Shown piece after piece: positions 59,637 through 64,000 of a DNA stretch of 64,000 nt (positions within the stretch are counted from its first letter, which is position 1; each line of letters opens with the position of its first letter). This DNA comes from Bretschneidera sinensis (taxonomy: Eukaryota > Streptophyta > Magnoliopsida > Brassicales > Akaniaceae): assembly GCA_023935145.1 (NCBI GenBank), contig CM043698.1, positions 75,604,001 through 75,668,000 on the forward strand, in the 5' to 3' direction. The translations under genes were made by a program, and so were the position numbers. The notes beneath the pieces are model-generated. The model worked only from the letters and a program-made list of their open reading frames with translations, had not been told where the DNA came from and did no database searches.

Positions 59637-59983
59637 CCCTCTTCCATTTTCTTATTATTCTTTGTTCGTGTTGTAAAATAATGGATATTAGCTGTCCTCA
59701 TTGTACATGAACCCATCAGTGAATGTGAATTCTAGATAAGACACCGTACTGTTGGATGTGGTGATGCCTTACATTTCTTTGTCATCCTCAATCTAGTTAC
59801 GCATTTGTATGGTGGGGTTAAATCCACCGGCTTAATAGGTGCATCCACACCATTAACACGTGGAGAAATTTAAATAATGTCCAGTTCTACTACTTAAATG
59901 GCGGTGTGGAAACAGCCATTAAGCCTGTGGAAATAGGGTTTCCTTGTTTTAAGTAATATATTTGAATTAATTTTGAAATCAAA

Positions 59984-60025
59984 GGGAAAAAACTTAAATC
60001 AATTCGAATTGATTTAAGTTTTTCC
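59984..60025. repeat. 42-bp palindrome
   Basis: GGGAAAAAACTTAAATCAA through TTCGAATTGATTTAAG and TTTTTCCC. The arms match except for one extra A; centre at AATTCGAATT. It would form a long hairpin. Confidence 0.9.
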
Positions 60026-61542
60026 CTAATACAAAAATTAAAAAAAAAAAACTAACGTGCATACCTAATAAAAATCAAATTTATAAAATATGGTTGGAAT
60101 GTTAAGTTTCTTTAAAGTGTAATTTTTCCTTTATCAAAAATTAACGATGCCACAGTTGTCATGCATGATTTACGTTCGTTTTCTAGATGCCACAATCATG
60201 GAATTGAAAAGTCACAAATGAGACTTTTTGGTAATTTGATTGAACAATCGAAATTTTAGTGACAAAATTAGGGTTGTGAAGGAGGCAAGCTATCCCTAAT
60301 TCCCTGTTGGTTTGGTTATTTGTGCGTGCTTGAATTTATAATGAGCTTACCTTCAAACCATATTTAAAACATCGTTTGGAAAAGTTTATAAAATAGTTTT
60401 TAGTTTATTAACGAGGCATGGCGATGTCTAGATTCATTTTTTAGTTAATTTTAAGTTAGAATTTATTTTTAAAAAATTAATCAAATCAAATCAAACAACT
60501 TATTAATTGATATTTAATTATAATTTAATAAGATTTGATTCAATTTGATTGAGTTTTTTTTTTTGTGAATTTTAAAAAATAAGCTTCAATTTTTAAGTTA
60601 AACTTAAACATCGTAATATCTCATTAGATACATTTTTAGATATAACAATATAGTTAGTAGTAAATAATATTGATATTCGATAGTAAACCAATATATTTTA
60701 TGGTAAAAAATATACTATCAAATATATTGATTTTACTATCAAATATAAGGTTTTTTTATCACTAAATATATTGTTTTATTATGAAATGTAACACTGAGAT
60801 GATCTCACTTTTGAGTGAGTCATCATATAATGCATCTCTTTTGTTTTTTACAACAAAACTACTAAAAAATTGTTTATAAAAACAATCAAAAGTTAAAAAA
60901 AAAATAGCTTTTAAGAAACTAAAATTATGTCAGAAAGATTATTTTAACTTCTATTTTACCCAAACTCTAAATAGTTTTTAGATTTAAAAAACCATTTTTT
61001 AAACCATAAACCGAAACCAGGGATGGATCTAGCACATTTTCCTTGGGGTGTCAAAAAGAAAAAAAAATTAAGGCAAAAAAAATTAAAAAAAAAAACTAAA
61101 TCTCTCCCAAATCCCCTTTGGATTCTTCCTTGACTAAAACTACTGCTAAACCAAATAGTACCGGATCTAATTCTCAAGCCCTTTTCGTTTTTTTTTTCCC
61201 CCTCAATTCCCTATTGTCCATTTCCCATTTTCCCTTTTTAGTTAAAAAAATTTGAGATAATTTATTTCTTACTTTGCTTTTTTTCTCTAAAATTTTTGTC
61301 TAAACCGATACCATGAGAGATGTATGAACCGGATATGTCCACCATATGATGGAAAAAAAATTCTCTCTACTCATACCATCTTTAGATGAGAGATACCTTT
61401 GGTCATTTATTTCCCATGGCTCTAGTCTAAATAAAAAATTTCTTCTTTTTTCTTAGTTGAAAATATTTTGTGAGGTCTTTAACTTTTTTTCCCAAAAATA
61501 CACAAGAAACTTTCCATAAGAATTTCAATTCCATATATGAAA

Positions 61543-61600
61543 TGTGTGACATTTTTCATTGGAAATTTTGTGACATTTTTCATTGGAAAATTTGTGACAT
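61543..61600. repeat. 26-bp tandem repeat
   Basis: TGTGACATTTTTCATTGGAA occurs twice, followed by a third partial copy (TTTGTGACATT). Confidence 0.8.
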
Positions 61601-61695
61601 TAATTTTCTAAAACTAAACACACAAGTAAAGATAAGGTAGATGAAATGTTAAGTACACATACTTTCCTTTTAAATTATCTAAATTTCCTCCTTTG

Positions 61696-61697
<2 letters not shown>

Positions 61698-61727
<30 letters not shown>
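61698..61727. repeat. (TA)n microsatellite
   Basis: About 15 TA units. Confidence 0.9.
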
Positions 61728-61729
<2 letters not shown>

Positions 61730-62113
61730 GATGATCTAAGTTACTCTAATCTCCTCAAACACACAACAATTATCTTTATCTATAAGAAAATTATTTATCT
61801 AAAAAATCAAATTCAAAATATCAACATACTCAAATATATTTTATTTGAGATAAGAAATTAATAACTATTGAACCAAAATCATATTGTAAAAGGTGCATTT
61901 GATATTGGAAAAAAATTGTCTCTATTTTTCTTAACATTTTCTTCAACAATATGGATATTTTTAACATAATTTAAAAAGAAGAATGCTAACTTGCCACGAG
62001 CATAAGTTAACATTGTTGATCTTTTCTCAAGTTTTCCTTAGATTTTCCATGCAACAAAACAAGACTCAACTTTACAATTTGAGAAGCTTACGAGTCTAGT
62101 GCCCATTTGGTTA

Positions 62114-62750
62114 TGTTGGGAAAATTATGAGTAGAGTGTTTAGAAGTACTGAAAATTGGTGACTTTAAGACACGTATTACACTGTCTTTAAGGCTTTATT
62201 TGTCCCCACTTGATTGCCTTAGGTTCTAAAAAATATTCCTCCAGGATACTCAAAGTTTTTAAGAATCTCTAAGAGCAAAATTAGAGATTTTTCTTTGAGT
62301 TCTCTTTTGAAACAATGAAGAAAAGTGGTTGTAATTTGTTAGAGAGAAAATAAAAGAAGAATTCCAAAAAATCATAAAGGAAGGTGAAGTAGTTTATTTT
62401 GGAAGTTATTAGAAGTATTTATAGATTTAATTTGAACTTCCAGCAGTCTGAAAATGAAGACTAATCATTTAAAACCGTAGTTCTTCAAAAGAGAAGACAG
62501 GACTTTCTGAAAAGTTATAACTGTTGGAATTTAAATTCAAAATTTTTAAACATTCAATCGACTGAATGTTTTATTCAGTTGACTGAATCAACATTTAAAA
62601 CTGAAAAATATCAAATGTCAAGTATTCAATCGACTGAATAATTTATTCAGTCGACTCGAAAAATAGACAGTAACTTTTTGTCATTCATTCAACCGACTAA
62701 ATCAATCATTCAGTCGACTGAATCTTGTTTTTCCAACAAAACTTCCAACA
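62114..62750 (-). repeat. 3' LTR of element E
   Basis: Starts TGTTGGGAAAATTATG and ends CTTCCAACA on the plus strand. It contains several near-palindromic ATTCAGTCGACTGAAT motifs at 62554-62730. The left flank GGTTA (62109-62113) is the candidate target duplication. Confidence 0.75.
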
Positions 62751-63330
62751 ATCCCCCACTTTTGTTTGAAAAAACAAAACTTTTCTTGAAAACACTTTGA
62801 TAAAATTATACAATAATCAAATGAGATTGATATACATATATAAATATATCTTTCGATTTAAACTTTTACTTAGTGTTAATATCTCAAAACTCTAAGAATT
62901 ATCTACTTGCTCAATAGCATTAAATTAGAAACTTTTTAAACTAGAGTCGGAGATATCACACATATATCTTTCTCTTGTTTCAGTGAAAAACTCCATTATT
63001 ACTTATCACTATTATGGCCTTGGGCTTTATCCTGGTTCATGAACTCTCTTGAGAGTAAACCTTAAAACTCTCTTAAGAAGTGATACCACTTCTAAGTTCA
63101 TATAGGTAAAGTCTAAAATGTGTTTCCGCTACTAGAACACACTAAAAATCCATAATAAACTTCATTAAGAATATACCTCATCCTACACAAGAAAGTAACG
63201 AACAATATTGACCATTTAGGGCCTAACTTTTGTCAGTATTAATACAATTACTTATCAATAACTTGTTTTTACTCATTAAACTTCATGACTAGTGTAATGC
63301 TAGAAATAAAGTCGGGTTACCATTACTGAT
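62751..63330 (-). other. Region between RNase H and 3' LTR of element E
   Basis: Polypurine tract then about 0.55 kb of AT-rich non-coding DNA. No ORF. Confidence 0.6.
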
Positions 63331-64000
63331 GATTCTTTTAAAAAGATTTCAGCCCCATTTTCAAAGTTGTCATTCTCACTAACTCCCTAAAGAGGGCTTT
63401 TGTGAAAAGGTCAGCCAAGGTTTTACTTGACTTCACATAAACAATTGTGATAATACTATCTCTTATCAATTGTCTTACATATGTCTCAGACTGATATGTC
63501 TGGACTTACCATTATAGGTACTGTTATAAACTCTTAACAACATAGCTTGATTGTCACAGTGAATGGAAATTGAAGGCATAGGATATGGCCATAGACTTAT
63601 ATCCAACAATAAGTTACGTATCCATTCCGCTTTTTTTCCAGTTGCTGCTAAAGTTATAAATTCATATTTCATTATTGAGTGAAAAATACATGTTTGTTTC
63701 TTGCTTCCCCAAGAAACAACCTCTCCACCAAGGGTAAAGACCCATCCGGTAATGGAGTTATTATCACCAACAATGGTAATCCAATTCGCATTGGTGTATA
63801 GTTTTGATATAGCCGGATAATCATTGTAGAATAGCCCCAAATCTATGGTTCTCTTAAGATAACCAAAGATCCTGCCAATAGTTTTCCAATGTTCGATACT
63901 AGGATTACCAGTATATCTAATCAATTTACATACATCAAATGCAATTCCAGGTCTAGTGCAATGCATGTCATACACTAAGGAACCAATAGCACTAGCATGC
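63330..64000 (-). pseudogene. RNase H (and RT end) of element E
   Basis: The 166-codon frame 63475-63975 begins at MYDMHCTRPGIAFDVCKLIR and contains GYLKRTIDLGLFYND, GGEVVSWGSKKQTCIFHS and MPSISIHCDNQAMLL. RNase H acidic residues: the first expected Asp is Asn (LYTNANWIT); Glu (MKYEF) and Asp (HCDNQ) are kept. A stop follows RHISLRHM, after which the same frame resumes with VRQLIRDSIITIVYVKSSK to about 63330. It is inactive by both changes. Confidence 0.85.

Larger units (their letters stand above)
59483..62113. other. 3' flank and AT-rich intergenic region
   Basis: The first few hundred bases are probably the 3' UTR of the dehydrogenase gene. The remainder is AT-rich without genes. It holds a (CTAT)n microsatellite (59603-59636), a near-perfect palindrome (59984-60025), a 26-bp tandem repeat (about 61543-61600) and (TA)n at 61698-61727. 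Confidence 0.55.
62114..64000 (-). mobile_element. Ty1/copia retrotransposon E, 3' part, runs off the window
   Basis: The LTR 62114-62750 (TGTTGGG..CCAACA) is followed by a polypurine tract (CCCCCACTTTTGTTT on the plus strand, 62753-62767) and by RNase H on the minus strand. The 5' half and the second LTR lie beyond 64000. Confidence 0.85.

Overview
The window is nuclear DNA of a flowering plant, most likely a woody eudicot. The evidence is plant-type Ty3/gypsy (Athila-like and Tat-like) and Ty1/copia retrotransposons, AT-rich intergenic DNA, GT-AG introns, a plant DUF295 F-box relic, a zein-binding (GTD-binding) protein gene and a FAR1-type domain. The species cannot be named from sequence alone. 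No tRNA or rRNA gene, CRISPR array or bacterial feature was seen.

Layout. (1) 1-22869 is a nest of LTR retrotransposons. Element C is a degenerate Tat-like Ty3/gypsy element on the plus strand, from a truncated 5' LTR (2716-3086) to the 3' LTR (22200-22869). It carries gag, protease, RT, RNase H and integrase relics, an antisense extra ORF region (18715-20511) and an array of about 24 copies of a 48-bp repeat (20972-22145). Element B (6955-16913, minus strand, Athila-like) sits in C's RNase H region and is flanked by the duplicated target AGTAC. The 3' end of a third element, A (plus strand, same broad family as B), with two abutting LTRs (61-1378, 1379-2715), interrupts C's 5' LTR. (2) 22870-26376 holds a DUF295 F-box pseudogene (minus) and a probable solo LTR. 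(3) 27145-33467 is a decayed Ty1/copia element F with 472/473-bp LTRs and an ATATA target duplication. (4) 33468-40640 has the intact single-exon FLOURY1-like gene (36923-37855) and two foldback elements. (5) About 40.7-59.5 kb is one long gene on the plus strand. Untranslated exons are suspected near 40.8 and 43.1 kb. A FAR1-type DNA-binding domain exon (49094-49646) is followed by 18 exons of methylmalonate-semialdehyde dehydrogenase (ALDH6 family) ending at 59482. A minus-strand Ty1/copia element D (43178-48803) lies in an upstream intron. (6) 59483-62113 is non-coding. A minus-strand Ty1/copia element E starts at 62114 and runs off the window.

The most interesting gene is the FAR1-MMSDH locus. 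All splice junctions are GT-AG and every phase is compatible, giving a 710-codon fused frame. In the dehydrogenase half, three positions that normally shape the active site differ from the family pattern (Arg to His, Asn to Asp, Arg to Lys) while the catalytic cysteine is kept. Two candidate acceptors 19 nt apart at the domain junction would switch between the fused protein and a separate dehydrogenase that starts with its own ATG. This is a reading of sequence, not of transcripts; RNA evidence is needed to decide what is made.

The retrotransposon coding regions all contain stops, frameshifts or deletions and are annotated as pseudogenes.
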